This document shows positions 25,877 through 34,957 of a stretch of 64,000 nucleotides of DNA, in pieces (within the stretch, counting starts at the first letter, position 1; each line of letters opens with the position of its first letter). The notes beneath the pieces were generated by a model that had not been told where the DNA came from, searched no databases, and saw only the letters and a list, made by a program, of their open reading frames with translations. A program made the translations under genes and the position numbers. Source of the DNA: JACMLD01 sp047602295 (GTDB lineage: Bacteria > Bacteroidota > Bacteroidia > Chitinophagales > Chitinophagaceae); the NCBI GenBank assembly GCA_047602295.1, contig JASGHP010000001.1:3038001-3102000 (forward strand), in the 5' to 3' direction.

Positions 25877-27145
25877 TTACCTGTTATTCAGCACCATATT
25901 TCCTTTGTGAACGATGCCGGTTACTTTACCGGTAAGCGTAGCGCCAATAAAAGGCGTGTTGTGCGATTTTGATTTAATGTCTTCCTTGCTAACAACAAAT
26001 TTCTCTGCAGGTTGAAACAGTGTAAGATTAGCAATAGCACCTTCTTTTATGACGGGTTGTTCCAATCCAAAAATGCGGCGTGGGTTGGTGCTTAGCAACT
26101 CCAGCCATCTTTCTTCGCTTATTTCAGGCATTACTGTTTTAAGCACGGCATAACTTGTTTGCAAGCCAAGCATACCACTCTTAGCATATTCAAACTCGCA
26201 GATTTTATTATCCCAGTCCTGCGGCATATGATGACTGGCAATGCAATCCACCGTGCCATCTGCAACTGCTTTACGAAGCGCCATCATATCTTCTCTTGTA
26301 CGCAATGGCGGATTCACTTTAAGGTTGGTATCGTAACTGTATAAGTCTTCGTCGCAGAAAGCCAGGTGATATGGAGTAACCGAGCAAGTAACCATCAAAC
26401 CACTGTCTTTCGCTCTTTTTATATACTCTAAAGATTTAGGCGAACTAATGCCGGTAAAATGCAGTTTCGAATCTGCATAGCGTGCCAGTTTAATATCCCG
26501 GGCCACAATCAGTTCTTCTGCCATCATTGGTTTGCCCGGAAGCCCTAAGCGGGTTGATACCAAACCTTCGTTGATCAAACCATGCGGGGCAATGCTTTTA
26601 TCATCCGGCACCTGCACAATTACACCTTCAAAAGATTTTATGTATTGCAATGCTTTTAATAATATACCTGCCGATTGCAACGGATTTAACCCATCACTAA
26701 AAGCAAGGGCACCGCTTTTGTTCATGTCATACATCTCGGCCAGTTCTTTCCCTTCTGCATTGCGGGTAATAGCCCCCAGCGGAATAATTTGCACGGGTAA
26801 AGATTTCGATTGCTGTACGATGTATTCTACCTGCGCTTTTGCATCAATCACTGGTTTTGTATTGGGCACAACCATCACCGTGGTATATCCGCCAGACGCA
26901 GCAGCAGCAGCACCTGTTTGCAGTGTTTCTTTATATTCGTAACCGGGGTCACAAAAATTGGCAAAAACATCCGCCCATCCCGGAGATACATTCAATCCTT
27001 CCAGGAACAATACATGGTCTGCGCTATCCCGGATATCATCCGAAATGGCGGTAATAGTACCGTTATCAATAAAAATATCTTTACGGGAGCGGTGGTGCGG
27101 CGATTGTGGGTCTGTAATGAAAACCTGTTTTAATAGAAACTTCAT
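25877..27145 (-). CDS. Dihydroorotase homologue lacking key metal ligands
   Basis: The fold is that of a cyclic amidohydrolase (dihydroorotase, PyrC type I), about 422 residues from the ATG at 27145. I prefer this start to one 17 codons upstream because MKFLLKQVFITDP begins the usual N-terminal strand. In active enzymes PG-x-DxHxHxREPG carries two zinc-binding histidines. Here the motif reads PGWADVFANFCDPG (55-68), so both are lost (F61, N63). The ATDHAPH motif with the catalytic aspartate reads ASHHMPQ (303-309), so the Asp is His. The remaining folds (VPNTKPV, NPPLR) are kept. This resembles the non-catalytic PyrC' (PyrX) type and may bind or stabilise aspartate transcarbamylase, or act on another substrate. 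Confidence 0.85.
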   Translation of the reverse strand: MKFLLKQVFITDPQSPHHRSRKDIFIDNGTITAISDDIRDSADHVLFLEGLNVSPGWADVFANFCDPGYEYKETLQTGAAAAASGGYTTVMVVPNTKPVIDAKAQVEYIVQQSKSLPVQIIPLGAITRNAEGKELAEMYDMNKSGALAFSDGLNPLQSAGILLKALQYIKSFEGVIVQVPDDKSIAPHGLINEGLVSTRLGLPGKPMMAEELIVARDIKLARYADSKLHFTGISSPKSLEYIKRAKDSGLMVTCSVTPYHLAFCDEDLYSYDTNLKVNPPLRTREDMMALRKAVADGTVDCIASHHMPQDWDNKICEFEYAKSGMLGLQTSYAVLKTVMPEISEERWLELLSTNPRRIFGLEQPVIKEGAIANLTLFQPAEKFVVSKEDIKSKSHNTPFIGATLTGKVTGIVHKGNMVLNNR

Positions 27146-27269
27146 TGTAAATGAGTTGTGCGAAGATAATGGTTGTTTTTGAATTTCAATATTCAAAAGA
27201 AACGCTTACATTTGCAGCCCCAATTAGTTGACTGGTTGATTGGTAATTAGCTGGTCAACACTAATAGTT

Positions 27270-27343
27270 CGGGACGTAGCGCAGCCCGGTAGCGCACTTG
27301 CATGGGGTGCAAGGGGTCGCTAGTTCGAATCTAGTCGTCCCGA
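27270..27343 (+). tRNA. tRNA-Pro, anticodon GGG
   Basis: A clean cloverleaf: acceptor stem CGGGACG/CGTCCCG, D arm with GCGC...GCGC and loop AGCCCGGTA, anticodon stem CTTGC/GCAAG with loop ATGGGGT (anticodon GGG), and T arm with TTCGAAT. The discriminator is A and CCA is not encoded. A U-tailed hairpin follows at about 27350-27374. Confidence 0.96.
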
Positions 27344-27349
27344 CTGTCA

Positions 27350-27374
27350 AGCTTCAGTGAAAACTGGGGCTTTT
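27350..27374 (+). terminator. Terminator after tRNA-Pro
   Basis: GCTTCAGT and ACTGGGGC pair (with G-T wobbles) around GAAA, followed by seven T. Confidence 0.75.
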
Positions 27375-27408
27375 TTTATGCATTCTATTATCGTTAAAGG
27401 GAAATGAA

Positions 27409-27440
27409 GTGCAGCCCGGTAACGCATCCCGCTTAAGACA
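27409..27440 (+). pseudogene. tRNA-like fragment (D-arm remnant)
   Basis: GTGCAGCCCGGTAACGCATC repeats the D-arm sequence of the upstream tRNA-Pro (cgcagcccggtagcgcac) with four or five changes. It is not followed by a full cloverleaf. It may be a leftover of a decayed tRNA gene or of an integration event at the tRNA. Confidence 0.4.
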
Positions 27441-27490
27441 CAAGCTGCTGGCATAACTAATAAGTTCTTATCGCAATAATCAAATTAAAA

Positions 27491-27514
27491 GGCACCTTGT
27501 AGAAACAAGGTGCC
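27491..27514 (-). terminator. Terminator for the haloperoxidase-like gene
   Basis: GGCACCTTGT and ACAAGGTGCC form a 10-bp perfect stem around AGAA. On the minus strand it is followed by TTTTAATTTG, and it lies 40 bp beyond the stop of the minus-strand gene. Confidence 0.88.
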
Positions 27515-27553
27515 CCACTAAAACTATATGCTTAACTGAGAAAATACAAGTGG

Positions 27554-28945
27554 CTATTTCAAAAACTTCACTTTGCTGTCAATATTTTGTGCGGTTTTAA
27601 TGCCCTGCTTGGTGCCTTCTTCCACAGCGTGGCGGGTATGGATGCCGCCGTATACACGTGAGATGGCAATGGCATTGGCAAATTCCATGAAAGACTTATA
27701 GGTATAGCTGCCCATGTCTTCCGATCCATTTCCCAAATCAACCATCTGGCCTTTATAGGTGCTGTTAGTGAAACCAACATTATCGCCAAACACACTGGTG
27801 AGCGACTGCGCAAAGGCGCCACTGAATGTGGCATGATTGGCCGGGAAATCGGGGTGGGCTGGTGTGGCAATAAAAGGTTTCCACCAGGTGGCAGGGTCTG
27901 TAGATGGGGCTATCACCCGGCGAATAAACTGGAACGGCCTTTCCTGCATGTACTGGAATTTAAATTTCATGGAACCAATGGTGGCGTCAAAAAGACTCAT
28001 GCCTGTTTTGGCATACGCAAACGCGGAAACGTCGAGTGAAGGCTTAAGTTGTTCCAATACTTGTTTGAATACCGGGATATAGCTGGCTCCACTGGGATAA
28101 CCATTCACCGCAGGGTCATCATAATATTTTGCCAGGCGCTTTTGATCGTAGGTGAGTGTTTTGGAGAGATCGTATATTTCTTTAAAGTCCTTGTAGTAGG
28201 ACGTAGTTACATCCGTTGCATTATAAGCATAAGGTGTGGAATTTACATTGTCAATACTGCCAGCCACCATGGTGCGGGTTTCTCCCCAATAAGCAAGACC
28301 ACCTGCAATACTGGGGTTATTATTTTCCGGCCACCATTTTCCGGGGCTGTTGTCCGTCAATACCAGCGCTGCCTTTGTAGACCAGGGATGATCAGTAGCA
28401 GACCAGTCGAAGATTTTGTCCGCCACAGCTTTTCCAAAAGCTTTTGATCGGTTAAAAATGGTGGTATCATTTATCTGTGCCTGGTAAACAGTATTCAGAG
28501 AGTCTTCCAGTTTTTGCACCGCAGCAGTGGTGGCAGTAGCAAAAGTGAAAAGCTTTCGGGTTATTTCGGCTAGTGCAGCATTGGCACTGGTTGGCCAGTG
28601 ATAAGTTTTGCCCGCCTCCGTTTGGGGCATTTGCGGCATCTCGTTTAATTGACCATACAGGCTTTTATAAGTTGGCATGCCGGGTACCACTGCCTCGTAA
28701 AGTGTTACACCGCTATAAGCCATGTATCGGCCGGCATTTACACCATAGGAAGTAGAAGGGGAATACAACAACGACGCTTGTACACCAAGCCATTTAGTTA
28801 CCACATCTGCAGAGTAATTTTTTGTCTGTTGCGTTGAACCATTATCGGTTGTGTTATCATCTTTGTGGCAGGATTGTGTCAACAGGCAGGTAAAGGCAAC
28901 TAATAATATTGCTAATAGTATTACGTAAAAAGGTTTTCTTTTCAT
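27554..28945 (-). CDS. Vanadium-dependent haloperoxidase / PAP2-like lipoprotein
   Basis: The start is taken at the ATG at 28945 (463 residues) because MKRKPFYVILLAILLVAFTC with LLTQSC is a lipoprotein signal (LTQSC lipobox). The catalytic domain carries the three vanadate/phosphate motifs: K-x6-RP (KFQYMQERP), PANH in place of PSGH, and SRVYGGIH (SR-x5-H), then TRHAVEEG. This puts it in the PAP2/haloperoxidase superfamily. The family may oxidise halides or cleave phosphate. The GH to NH change makes phosphatase or peroxidase activity uncertain. A LytS/LytTR pair begins divergently about 220 bp away. Confidence 0.88.
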   Translation of the reverse strand: MKRKPFYVILLAILLVAFTCLLTQSCHKDDNTTDNGSTQQTKNYSADVVTKWLGVQASLLYSPSTSYGVNAGRYMAYSGVTLYEAVVPGMPTYKSLYGQLNEMPQMPQTEAGKTYHWPTSANAALAEITRKLFTFATATTAAVQKLEDSLNTVYQAQINDTTIFNRSKAFGKAVADKIFDWSATDHPWSTKAALVLTDNSPGKWWPENNNPSIAGGLAYWGETRTMVAGSIDNVNSTPYAYNATDVTTSYYKDFKEIYDLSKTLTYDQKRLAKYYDDPAVNGYPSGASYIPVFKQVLEQLKPSLDVSAFAYAKTGMSLFDATIGSMKFKFQYMQERPFQFIRRVIAPSTDPATWWKPFIATPAHPDFPANHATFSGAFAQSLTSVFGDNVGFTNSTYKGQMVDLGNGSEDMGSYTYKSFMEFANAIAISRVYGGIHTRHAVEEGTKQGIKTAQNIDSKVKFLK

Positions 28946-29169
28946 TGCTCTTGATTTTAGCAGCAAAATAGTTCCCGGGCATTGCCTTAAAAATTCTAAT
29001 CGCTGAAGTGGTTTGTTTCGGCGACACAAAACCAATCATCTGCATGGATGGTTTTCCAGACCCAAAAAATGCAGTTCGTCTGCAATTAAGGTTGTTTGTC
29101 TTTTTTTGGTTTGCATTCAACCCATAGCCCCCGGTAATTGCTTACATTAGGGTACACAAGCTTTCTTTC

Positions 29170-30276
29170 ATGACTACTAACCCAACAAATGCGTTTATCT
29201 TTTCTCCCAGGTATGGCCTTGTAAGGCATATGGCTTTTTGGTTGTTATGGGTTTTTGGCTGGACGTTCTTTTTAACGCTCCTTTGGCCGGGCTTCATCAA
29301 TCATTTTATCCGTATTGTGCTTTGGGTGCCGGTATTTATGGCCTTTAGTTATCCTATTTCTTTTTTCGCCATTCCGCAACTGTTGTTAAAGGGCAGGTAT
29401 GGGGCATTCATGGTGGCACTGGTGGTTTTGTTATGCGCCGGATGGTTTCTCAGTGGCTGGTATCTCCGGCATATATCTGGTCCTGCGCTGGATCACTTAA
29501 AAATTGCTTACGGCGATGATTATACCTGGCAATGCTTTTTGTGTGTTATTACTACCGGCGCCTGTTTCTGTTCTTTATCGCTGGGCAAACAATGGCTGCT
29601 GAAGCAAACAGAATTGCTAAGGGCACAACAGGAAAAAATGACGGCTGAATTGCAATTGCTGAAAGCACAGATCCATCCGCATTTCTTATTTAATACCCTC
29701 AATAACATTTATTCTTTTTCTCTCGACCATTCACCCAAAACCCCGGGGTTGATTTTAAAACTTTCTTCCCTGCTTAGTTACATGCTGTACGATTGCAAGG
29801 CCGAACAGGTAAGACTGGAAAAAGAAGTGGCCATCATGAAAGATTATATGGGCCTGGAAAAAGAACGCTATGGAGATACCATAGAAATATCCTGGACGGT
29901 GGAAGGCAATATCAGGGATCATTTCATATCACCATTACTGATGCTTCCTTTTTTGGAAAATGGTTTTAAGCACGGTGCCTCAGAGCAGATTGAGAAACCC
30001 TGGATGGCCGTAGATATATCAGTAGCGGAGAATATCTTAAAATTTAAAATCACCAATAGTAAGAATGAATATACACAGTGGTCTAACAACGGTATTGGCA
30101 TCAACAACGTAAAGAAAAGACTTGAACTGCTGCACCCTGGCAAACATGAATTGAAAATAAATGATGAGGGCGATTTTTTTGTTGTATCATTAATGCTGAA
30201 GCTGAGCGGCAGCACGCCGGGGCATATCCACTTGCTGCAGCCTTCTTTGTTAAATCCACAAACAATCCCTGCATGA
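29170..30276 (+). CDS. LytS-type sensor histidine kinase
   Basis: The 368-residue protein has four hydrophobic helices in its first 135 residues, a short coiled coil (TELLRAQQEKMTAELQLLKA), and the His_kinase box QIHPHFLFNTLNNI with the phospho-acceptor H171. The ATPase domain follows, with LPFLENGFKHG and GIGINNVKKRLELL. No large periplasmic sensor domain is present, so it senses within the membrane, or a protein partner. Its ATGA overlaps the start of the LytTR regulator gene by four bases, so the pair is translationally coupled. Confidence 0.95.
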   Translation: MTTNPTNAFIFSPRYGLVRHMAFWLLWVFGWTFFLTLLWPGFINHFIRIVLWVPVFMAFSYPISFFAIPQLLLKGRYGAFMVALVVLLCAGWFLSGWYLRHISGPALDHLKIAYGDDYTWQCFLCVITTGACFCSLSLGKQWLLKQTELLRAQQEKMTAELQLLKAQIHPHFLFNTLNNIYSFSLDHSPKTPGLILKLSSLLSYMLYDCKAEQVRLEKEVAIMKDYMGLEKERYGDTIEISWTVEGNIRDHFISPLLMLPFLENGFKHGASEQIEKPWMAVDISVAENILKFKITNSKNEYTQWSNNGIGINNVKKRLELLHPGKHELKINDEGDFFVVSLMLKLSGSTPGHIHLLQPSLLNPQTIPA

Positions 30277-30995
30277 AACTTCGCTGCCTGCTGATAGATG
30301 ATGAACCGCCGGCTTTGCAACTGATGGCGAAATACATTGCTTCAATTGACGAAATGGAAATTGTGGGCCAATGCAGAAATGCCATTGAAGCACTGGGTGT
30401 ATTACGACACAAAACGGTAGATGTTATCTTCCTCGATATAAAAATGCCCCGCATACTGGGCACCGATTTTTTAAAAAACCTTTCTAATCCGCCCAAGGTC
30501 ATTTTTGTTACTGCCTACCGCGAATATGCATTGGATGGTTTTGATTTGGATGCCGTTGACTACCTGGTAAAGCCGGTTTCCTTTGAACGTTTCTTTAAAG
30601 CCATCACCAAATTAAACCAACAGATGGGCCGGACAATTACGGTTACCAATACCCGTGAGTTGCCCGACCCCGCTGCTTTCATTTACCTGAAAATAGACAG
30701 GGATATGAAAAAGGTTTTTGTTGCAGATATAGAATACATCGAAAGCTGGAAAGACTATGTAAAAATATTTCTCTCTGGTGGCAGGCATTTGCTGGTAAAA
30801 CGCCCCATCAGTGTTATTGAAAATATTTTATCAGACCACAAGTTTATCCGCGTACACCGTTCCTACATTGTTTCTTTGGAAAAAATCTCCGGCTATAATG
30901 CCATTGCGCTGCAAATAGGTGCTGCTGAAATTCCATTGGGGCGACTGTATAAACAATCAGTCATAGAAAGGTTGCAAAGTAAAAACCAGGCATAA
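30273..30995 (+). CDS. LytTR-type response regulator
   Basis: The 240-residue regulator has a receiver domain with D9, D10, phospho-acceptor D55 in FLDIKMP, T80 and K100 in YLVKP. A LytTR DNA-binding domain follows (about residues 130-235) with FIRVHRSYIV and YKQSV. It forms a two-component pair with the overlapping LytS-like kinase. Targets are unknown. The neighbouring haloperoxidase-like gene is divergent and a possible target. Confidence 0.95.
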   Translation: MKLRCLLIDDEPPALQLMAKYIASIDEMEIVGQCRNAIEALGVLRHKTVDVIFLDIKMPRILGTDFLKNLSNPPKVIFVTAYREYALDGFDLDAVDYLVKPVSFERFFKAITKLNQQMGRTITVTNTRELPDPAAFIYLKIDRDMKKVFVADIEYIESWKDYVKIFLSGGRHLLVKRPISVIENILSDHKFIRVHRSYIVSLEKISGYNAIALQIGAAEIPLGRLYKQSVIERLQSKNQA

Positions 30996-31005
30996 GATCC
31001 ATTGC

Positions 31006-31605
31006 TTAATCACCCTGTTTCACCTGCATTACATAAGCCGGTAAAAGACCGTGTGCAGCTTTGTGTGTCTGAATGATTGCGCTTGAATCTGGTGCCTGCG
31101 ATAAACACATCACTACGCCTTCTTTTTCATTTACCCAGTAATTAATAAAGTGCACGCCGTATTGTTTTTCAACCGCCAAATCTTTTTGGTGAGCACCTGC
31201 TACCGCCTGCGCCGTTACCTTACCGCTGCCCAGTTCATGCACATCAAGAAAGAGCCCGTTATTGCCCTGTATAGCAGCAGCCATACCATCAGTAACCTGG
31301 TAAATATGATCTGGCAGCAATCCATGCGCCTCTGCATGTGTTTTTGTAATACCACTGGTATCCATGGCAGTAGAAAGACAATAAACATCGCCCTTGGCTT
31401 CATCTACCCAGTACTTTAAAAATTGAACATTGTATTTTTTTTCTGTAGCAAGGTCTTTCAGGTGGGCTTTGGCCACCGCTTCATAAGTTACTTTGCCAGC
31501 GCCTAAATGATGTACATCTATATACATATTTTGTGCATAGCTGTAAAAAGAAAACATACAAAAACCGCATAAAAGGGTAAGTGCAATAAAAGATTTCATG
31601 TTCAT
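31006..31605 (-). CDS. Exported protein with two tandem DUF4242 domains
   Basis: I take the start at the ATG at 31605 (199 residues), where a signal peptide begins (MNMKSFIALTLLCGF..FSYAQ). The longer open frame upstream runs into the divergent regulator gene. The mature protein is two copies of a domain of about 75 residues. Each copy begins with a hydrophobic (M/L)xxDVHxLGxGKVT, has AHxKDLAxEK(K/Q)Y and YWV(D/N)E, and ends in AHGLLPxxxxQV. This is DUF4242, whose described members (such as Streptomyces SCO4226) bind nickel. The conserved DxH and ExHGL motifs fit metal binding. It is divergent from a LuxR regulator gene and close to another DUF4242 gene. Confidence 0.85.
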   Translation of the reverse strand: MNMKSFIALTLLCGFCMFSFYSYAQNMYIDVHHLGAGKVTYEAVAKAHLKDLATEKKYNVQFLKYWVDEAKGDVYCLSTAMDTSGITKTHAEAHGLLPDHIYQVTDGMAAAIQGNNGLFLDVHELGSGKVTAQAVAGAHQKDLAVEKQYGVHFINYWVNEKEGVVMCLSQAPDSSAIIQTHKAAHGLLPAYVMQVKQGD

Positions 31606-31723
31606 TGTTTTTTTAAGTGATGAATTGTTTGGATAGTGCAAAGCAAGCTTGTTCCTAACTTTGGCATATAAGGCGGTTTCCCTATTTTTAGCATACACAC
31701 TCCTCATTTTATAATCAACTGCT

Positions 31724-34327
31724 ATGGAGCTGATAGAACGATCTGCATTTATAAGCGAACTGGAAAAGCAATTTTCCGGGGTAAAGCAGCAGGAGGGGCA
31801 TTGTGTTTTTGTAAGCGGAGAAGCAGGCATCGGCAAGACTTCGCTGGTGAAGGCATTTGTACAGGCAATAAGGCCACACTATAAAACGTATACCGGCACC
31901 TGCGATGCGTTGTTTACACCACGGCCGCTTTCACCCTTATTAGATGTATTGCAACAGTTGCAAAGTGATCTTTGGAAGAATGCAGGTAATATAGAAGACC
32001 GTACACTCTTCTTTGCCAGTTGCTTTGGCGAAATGGCCGCCCAGCAAAAAGCTTTTGTCATAGTATTTGAAGACATTCATTGGGCCGACGAAGCAACGCT
32101 GGATTTTATCAAGTTTTTTGCACGCCGCATTGCCCAGCTTCCCTGTCTTTTTATATTAACTTACCGCGACAATGAAATTGATGCGCAACATCCCCTGCGC
32201 AATACCATGGGCCAGCTTTCGCCAGATAGTTTTACGCGTATACAATTGCCTCCTTTATCTGTACAGGCAGTAGAAAAACTGGCAAATGAAAAAGGATACA
32301 ATGCAACTGATATCTATAAAATATCGGGGGGAAATCCGTTTTATGTAAATGAAATATTGGCCAGCTACAGCAGTGGTGTGCCCGATAATATCAAAGATTC
32401 CATACTAAGTGTATACAACCGGCAATCTGAAGCAACCAAATATGTGTGGCAGCTATTGTCTGTTGCACCGGCTGGTTTCGAGATGCAATACCTGGAACAA
32501 ATTGATCCTGCATTGGCAATGGCTGCTGCCCATTCTCTTGAATCTGGCATTCTTGTATTAAAAGAGGCACTGCTCTGGTTTAAACACGAGCTCTACCGCA
32601 TCACCATAGAAACTTCGCTGTCGCCTTTTGTAAGGGTGGCTTTGAATAAAAAAATTATTGACCAGTTTAGCAAAGACCTGGAAGCAACAGGTGCCATTGA
32701 ACGGATTATCCACCATGCAAAAAATGCGAATGCTTACGACCAGGTGCTGCACTATGCACCACTGGCGGCAAAAAAAGCAGCAGCAGTGGGCGCACATATT
32801 CAAGCATGCCGTTTGTATCTAACTGCCATAGAATATTACCAGGGCAATGATAAAACCTTGCTGGTGCAGCTTTATGAGGCCTACGCTTATGAATGCTATC
32901 TTACCAACCAGGTTAAAAATGCCATTATTTATACCGGCAAAGCGCTTGCCTGCTGGAAAGAAATTGGCGATACGGAAAAGACAGGCAACAGTCTTCGTTT
33001 TTTATCGCGGCTTTGGTGGTACGATGGCAACCGCGCCAATGCGGAAGCGTACGCGGCAGAAGCCATTGCTGTATTAGCACCTCAACCGCCGTCTGCTGCA
33101 CAGGCCATGGCTTATAGCAATATGGCCCAGCTAAAAATGTTGTCGGATGAAATGGAACCCTGTATTGAATGGGGCGAAAAAGCAATTGCCATTGCCACCA
33201 CGCTGGGCTACCAGGAAGTATTATCGCATGCATTAAACAATGTGGGTACGGTAAAAATGCGTGTGGCAGATTTGCGCACTGCCGGTAAAGCACAGTTGCA
33301 GCAAAGCCTTGCCATTGCTTTAGAGAATGGTTACCACGAACATGCGGCCCGTGCCTATACCAACCTTGGCAGTACGGCAATGCAAATAAAAGATTATGTT
33401 TTTGCGGCGAAAATTCTGGCAGAAGGCATTGATTATTGCGAGAAACTTGACCTGGATGCCTGGCAACAGTACATGTTGTTTTGCAAGGCAAAAACAACAC
33501 TGGAGACCGGTGACTGGAAAACTGCGGAACTGCTGGCCACTAATTTATTGCAGGAGACAAAGCAGGCCGGCATTGTTAAGATGGGAGCACTGGCGGTGCT
33601 CTCCACCATAAAAATACGCAAAGGCGATGACGATGCGTTGGCGGTTTTACAGCAGGCAAAAACAATTGCCGTGGTAGCGATGGAACTTCAGCGGATACTG
33701 CCGGTTTTTGTTGCTGCGCTGGAGTATGAATGGCTAACAGGGGAGGCCCAGCTTACGGCCGATGAAATTGAACAGACCCTGCGGTTAATAGAACAGCGCA
33801 AGGCCGCATCTTTAACGGAGTATGCGGAGTTTATTTATTGGGTGGGCAAAACGGGGAAACAAACAAGCCTGCCTGCGCAAATACATGAAGCTTTTGATAC
33901 CAGGACGTCTGTTAAACTGCAAATGGCAGCAGCTTACTGGAAAAATATACACAGCCCTTACCAGCAGGGCTTGGTTTTATTTGAAGGAAACGAAGACAAT
34001 AAAAGAACAGCGCTTTGTCTTATGCAAGAGCTGGGCGCCACCGCTGTCTATGAAAAAATGAAAGGGGAGATGCGGGGTGCCGGCATCAAAAATATTCCGC
34101 GTGGCAGCCGCAAATCTACCCTTGAAAACCCCAAAGGATTAACTGACCGCGAGCTGGACGTGCTGCAACTATTAAAAGAGAACCTGCAGAACAAAGAAAT
34201 TGCCGGCAAACTTTTTATCTCTGCCAAAACGGTAGACCATCATATCTCCTCCCTGTTATTTAAGCTGGATGTAAACACCCGGGCCCGCGCCGTGCAGGAA
34301 GCCCTGCGCTTAGGAATTATAAAATAG
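31724..34327 (+). CDS. Large ATP-binding LuxR-type transcription regulator
   Basis: The 867-residue protein resembles STAND/MalT-like regulators. An N-terminal AAA/NACHT-like ATPase has Walker A GEAGIGKTSL (32-41) and Walker B AFVIVFEDIHWADEATL. A long helical tetratricopeptide-like middle follows (repeats such as AYSNMAQLKMLSDE and AARAYTNLGSTAM). The C-terminal LuxR helix-turn-helix is at the end (LTDRELDVLQLLKENLQNKE and AGKLFISAKTVDHHISSLLF). It may sense a ligand through the repeats and activate transcription when ATP-bound. It stands between two DUF4242 genes, one divergent and one downstream, which are its likely targets. Confidence 0.92.
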   Translation: MELIERSAFISELEKQFSGVKQQEGHCVFVSGEAGIGKTSLVKAFVQAIRPHYKTYTGTCDALFTPRPLSPLLDVLQQLQSDLWKNAGNIEDRTLFFASCFGEMAAQQKAFVIVFEDIHWADEATLDFIKFFARRIAQLPCLFILTYRDNEIDAQHPLRNTMGQLSPDSFTRIQLPPLSVQAVEKLANEKGYNATDIYKISGGNPFYVNEILASYSSGVPDNIKDSILSVYNRQSEATKYVWQLLSVAPAGFEMQYLEQIDPALAMAAAHSLESGILVLKEALLWFKHELYRITIETSLSPFVRVALNKKIIDQFSKDLEATGAIERIIHHAKNANAYDQVLHYAPLAAKKAAAVGAHIQACRLYLTAIEYYQGNDKTLLVQLYEAYAYECYLTNQVKNAIIYTGKALACWKEIGDTEKTGNSLRFLSRLWWYDGNRANAEAYAAEAIAVLAPQPPSAAQAMAYSNMAQLKMLSDEMEPCIEWGEKAIAIATTLGYQEVLSHALNNVGTVKMRVADLRTAGKAQLQQSLAIALENGYHEHAARAYTNLGSTAMQIKDYVFAAKILAEGIDYCEKLDLDAWQQYMLFCKAKTTLETGDWKTAELLATNLLQETKQAGIVKMGALAVLSTIKIRKGDDDALAVLQQAKTIAVVAMELQRILPVFVAALEYEWLTGEAQLTADEIEQTLRLIEQRKAASLTEYAEFIYWVGKTGKQTSLPAQIHEAFDTRTSVKLQMAAAYWKNIHSPYQQGLVLFEGNEDNKRTALCLMQELGATAVYEKMKGEMRGAGIKNIPRGSRKSTLENPKGLTDRELDVLQLLKENLQNKEIAGKLFISAKTVDHHISSLLFKLDVNTRARAVQEALRLGIIK

Positions 34328-34425
34328 GGAATGCTTTCTTCTTAAATAGGGAATACCCCTGTAATGCTTCCGGGGTAATGGCTGCATTTTTACAATACAT
34401 TATTCAATTGTAAAAAATAATTATC

Positions 34426-34701
34426 ATGAAAAAGTTTGTTATCGAAAGAAGCCTGCCCGGCGCCGGCAATTTATCTGAAGAAGAATTACAATCTATTGCT
34501 GCCACCTCCTGCAGCGTGGTAAACCAGCTTAGCAAACCCTATCACTGGATACAATCCTTTGTAACCGACGATAAAATCTTTTGTATCCATATTGCAGAAA
34601 GCGAAGAAGCCGTTCGTGAACATTCCAGGTTAGGCGGTTTCCCAATTAATACCATCTCTGAAGTAAGAACGGTAATTGATCCGCAAACGGCAAACAAATA
34701 G
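34426..34701 (+). CDS. Single DUF4242-domain protein
   Basis: The 91-residue protein (MKKFVIERSLPGAGNLSEEE) has the DUF4242 shape: an N-terminal strand, E..L..A, a central CSVVNQL helix-end, IQSFVTDDKIFCI and EEAVREHSRLGGFP. The domain is similar to, but divergent from, those in the secreted double-domain protein at 31006. There is no signal peptide, so it is cytoplasmic. It is 99 bp after the LuxR-type regulator on the same strand, so it may share the regulator's transcript or be its target. Confidence 0.8.
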   Translation: MKKFVIERSLPGAGNLSEEELQSIAATSCSVVNQLSKPYHWIQSFVTDDKIFCIHIAESEEAVREHSRLGGFPINTISEVRTVIDPQTANK

Positions 34702-34877
34702 CAGGGCAATGTGCTTATACAACAAATTGTAAACACTTTCAACGGCGGCATGTTTTTACAACCTGCAAATCGTTTTTACAGTTTTGCAACGCTTCCTCAT
34801 TATAGCCGCTTGTTGTAGCTGTTCATGAGGCAGCAGGCACATTCAGTGTTCCGGTTAATCAATACATGATGAAATAT

Positions 34878-34908
34878 AAAAAGCCCCTGTTGTTAGCAGG
34901 GGCTTTTT
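34878..34908 (+). terminator. Intrinsic terminator
   Basis: AAAAGCCCCTG and CAGGGGCTTTT form an 11-bp stem around TTGTTAG. It can serve the DUF4242 gene or, in reverse, the minus-strand gene at 34958. Confidence 0.88.
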
Positions 34909-34957
34909 ATAGTATTGTAAATAGGTAACCTGTAAGATCTGCAATTGCAGTGGCAAC

